A DNA stretch of 64,000 bases from Caulobacterales bacterium (GTDB lineage: Bacteria > Pseudomonadota > Alphaproteobacteria > Caulobacterales > Caulobacteraceae), in contig JAFLCS010000001.1 of the NCBI GenBank assembly GCA_017302105.1, forward strand, positions 434,001 to 498,000, in the 5' to 3' direction. How positions within the stretch are numbered: position 1 is the stretch's first letter; each line of letters starts with the position of its first letter. A model generated the notes under the pieces. The model was not told the DNA's origin. It was given only the letters and a program-made list of their open reading frames with translations, and did not search any database. Shown piece by piece: positions 62,355 through 64,000 of this stretch. Made by a program: the position numbers and the translations under genes.

Positions 62355-64000
62355 ATGGGGATTACGGAGCCGCAACCGTCGGCGACCGCATCGTCGACCG
62401 CCGCCCACTATGTGCCGCAGTCCGAAGCGGCCCAGGCGCTGACGGCCATCCTGCAAACCCACTATCTGCGCTACAGCATGATCCTGAGCTGGGGCCTGGG
62501 TCTGTTCGTCACGGTCGGGGCCCGTTTCGCCGTGCCGTGGCTGATCGGCACCCTGGCGGCTGGCTATTTCCGCGGCGTGGTCGAAAAGCGGATCGCGGCA
62601 CGGGTCGGCGCCGGCTATGGCTTCATCTTTCCGGCGGTGGCCACCGTCACGACCTGCGCCTGGGCGGCTGCGCCGCTGATCGCCTGGTTCTCGGGTGCGC
62701 CCTTCGGTCAGCCGTTGGCGATGATGTTCCTGATCTCGGGCTATCTGCTGGTCTTCACCCAGCTGCGTTCGAGCCCATTGCAGGCGGCGGTGATATCTTC
62801 GCCCTACAGCGTCGTGACGCTGATCTGCCTGGCCAGCCTGTGGGGTACGCCGTCGTTCTGGCCGATGGCCGGCTCCATTCCCTTCGTCATCGCCAGTTTC
62901 TTCGTTCATGTGGTCATGACCATGGTCAAGGAGGCACGGATCCGGGCCTTCCAGGATCACCAGTCCCACCTTATCTCCGAGCTCGAGACGGCCCGCGACC
63001 GGGCGGATGCGGCCAATGAGGCCAAGTCGGCTTTCCTGGGCGTCATTTCCCACGAACTGCGCACACCTATGAACGGCGTGCTGGGCGCGGCCCAACTGCT
63101 GTCGGCCACCGATCTGGATAAGACCCAGCGCGACTATGTCTCAATCGTCAGGAATTCAGGCGACAGCCTGCTGACACTCCTGAACGACATCCTCGACATG
63201 ACCAAGATCGAGGCCGGGCGGATGGAGTTCGACGACGCGGACGTGAATTTCCGCGATCTGTATGATCGTATCTCCGGCGTGGCCTCGGCCCAGGCCCAGG
63301 CCAAGACGCTCGGCTACCGGTCCGAGTTGACGGGCGAGGTGCCGGCCGTCGTGCGCGGCGATTCCGTTCGTGTCGGCCAGATCCTCCAGAATCTGCTCAC
63401 CAATGCCATCAAGTTCACGAGCGAGGGTGAAATCCTGTTTCGCGTCGAGGGCCGGCGCCTGACCGACGATCGCGTCGCCTTCGTCTTCTCGGTCACCGAT
63501 ACGGGCCCCGGCATCGCGACCGCCGACCTCCAGCGCCTGTTCGAGCCCTTTACCCAGCTCGACGGCTCATCGACCCGCCGGCATGGCGGCACCGGCCTGG
63601 GGCTGACGATTTCCCGACGCCTGGCCGAGATCATGGGGGGCACAATTTCGGTCGACACGCGGCTGGGTAAGGGCTCGACCTTCACCTTTGCGGTCGAAGC
63701 CCAGGTCATCGCCTGGGCGAATGAGGTGCCGGTCGATCCGGTTGTCGAGGACGCCGTATGCGAACGCGCCCTGAAGGTGCTCGTCGTTGAGGATCACCCG
63801 GTCAATCGCATGATCGTCGAGGCCTGGATGGCCTCCGCCGGCCATATCACCGTCCTGGCGGAGAATGGTCAGCTAGCGCTCGACGCCTGCGCCGTCGAGG
63901 CCTTCGATCTGATCCTCATGGACGTCAATATGCCGGTGATGGACGGCCTGACGGCGACCCGCGCCCTGCGGAGCCAATCGGGCCCCAATCAGTCCGCTCC
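62355..64000 (+). CDS. Hybrid sensor histidine kinase (truncated by the window end)
   Basis: Open from the ATG at 62355 (GGAGGGG upstream) to the window end, 548 codons so far. About six N-terminal helices (residues 40-200) form a membrane sensor. A short helix leads to the HisKA domain with ISHELRTPMNGVLG (phospho-acceptor His233). The ATPase domain follows, with NLLTNAIKFTSEGEI, DTGPGIA and GGTGLGLTISRRLAEIMGG. A receiver domain begins ALKVLVVEDHPVNRMIVEAW and its phospho-acceptor Asp523 is in LILMDVNMPVMDG. The histidine kinase and receiver together suggest a phosphorelay; any downstream Hpt domain would be outside the window. Confidence 0.94.
   Translation, partial: MGITEPQPSATASSTAAHYVPQSEAAQALTAILQTHYLRYSMILSWGLGLFVTVGARFAVPWLIGTLAAGYFRGVVEKRIAARVGAGYGFIFPAVATVTTCAWAAAPLIAWFSGAPFGQPLAMMFLISGYLLVFTQLRSSPLQAAVISSPYSVVTLICLASLWGTPSFWPMAGSIPFVIASFFVHVVMTMVKEARIRAFQDHQSHLISELETARDRADAANEAKSAFLGVISHELRTPMNGVLGAAQLLSATDLDKTQRDYVSIVRNSGDSLLTLLNDILDMTKIEAGRMEFDDADVNFRDLYDRISGVASAQAQAKTLGYRSELTGEVPAVVRGDSVRVGQILQNLLTNAIKFTSEGEILFRVEGRRLTDDRVAFVFSVTDTGPGIATADLQRLFEPFTQLDGSSTRRHGGTGLGLTISRRLAEIMGGTISVDTRLGKGSTFTFAVEAQVIAWANEVPVDPVVEDAVCERALKVLVVEDHPVNRMIVEAWMASAGHITVLAENGQLALDACAVEAFDLILMDVNMPVMDGLTATRALRSQSGPNQSA

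Overview
The window is high-GC, gene-dense bacterial chromosome with no tRNA, rRNA or complete mobile element. Gene content points to an alphaproteobacterium of the Caulobacteraceae, most likely Brevundimonas or a close relative. The evidence is a cysteine-poor L31 protein, a Fur lacking the CxxC zinc sites, a class I PHA synthase, a BolA / J-domain / CobS neighbourhood, a 6S RNA just upstream of the 5-formyl-THF cyclo-ligase gene, and many twin-arginine or Ala-rich export signals. The genus call is inference from protein resemblance, not from a marker gene.

Layout. 1-6.3 kb: tail of an inositol monophosphatase gene, an ABC exporter, rpmE with a clear terminator, an L,D-transpeptidase, HtpX and a membrane desaturase. 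6.3-13.2 kb: coaBC, galU, glmS, glmM and a phosphomannomutase/phosphoglucomutase, a block supplying CoA and the sugar nucleotides for peptidoglycan and surface polysaccharide. 13.3-18 kb: two adjacent acyl-CoA dehydrogenases, a small YegP protein and a stand-alone ThDP enzyme. 18-24.3 kb: an RND efflux pair and lepA. 24.3-25.9 kb: a compositionally different islet with a DUF3883 nuclease-like gene divergent from a small cytosine-methyltransferase-like gene. 26-30.8 kb: a DUF4199 / membrane LuxR pair, phaC with an unannotated 58-codon leader gene, and a LysR regulator. 31-38.4 kb: M20 amidohydrolase, MFS transporters, a chorismate mutase, ferredoxin reductase, a 3D-domain protein and small envelope proteins. 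38.4-42.3 kb: nfu, tsaB, rimI, fur and a POT peptide transporter. 42.3-46.4 kb: MgtC-like protein, a duplicated-repeat protein with hemerythrin and mnmA, then two small envelope genes in less GC-rich DNA. 46.4-49.1 kb: DJ-1/PfpI protein, 6S RNA, cyclo-ligase and YmdB-like phosphoesterase. 49.2-56.2 kb: S9 peptidase, pyrophosphatase, nitrobindin-like protein, YebC, a winged-helix-like regulator and a cation/proton antiporter. 56.5-64 kb: cobS, a TetR-HlyD-ABC efflux operon with a perfect 28-bp operator, a J-domain gene, bolA and a hybrid histidine kinase cut by the window end.

Most genes are housekeeping. The parts that stand out are the DUF3883/methyltransferase islet after lepA, two families of dispersed intergenic palindromic repeats, the efflux operon that appears to sit inside a cobS / J-domain / bolA neighbourhood, the small gene in front of phaC, and the repeat protein translationally linked to a hemerythrin gene.
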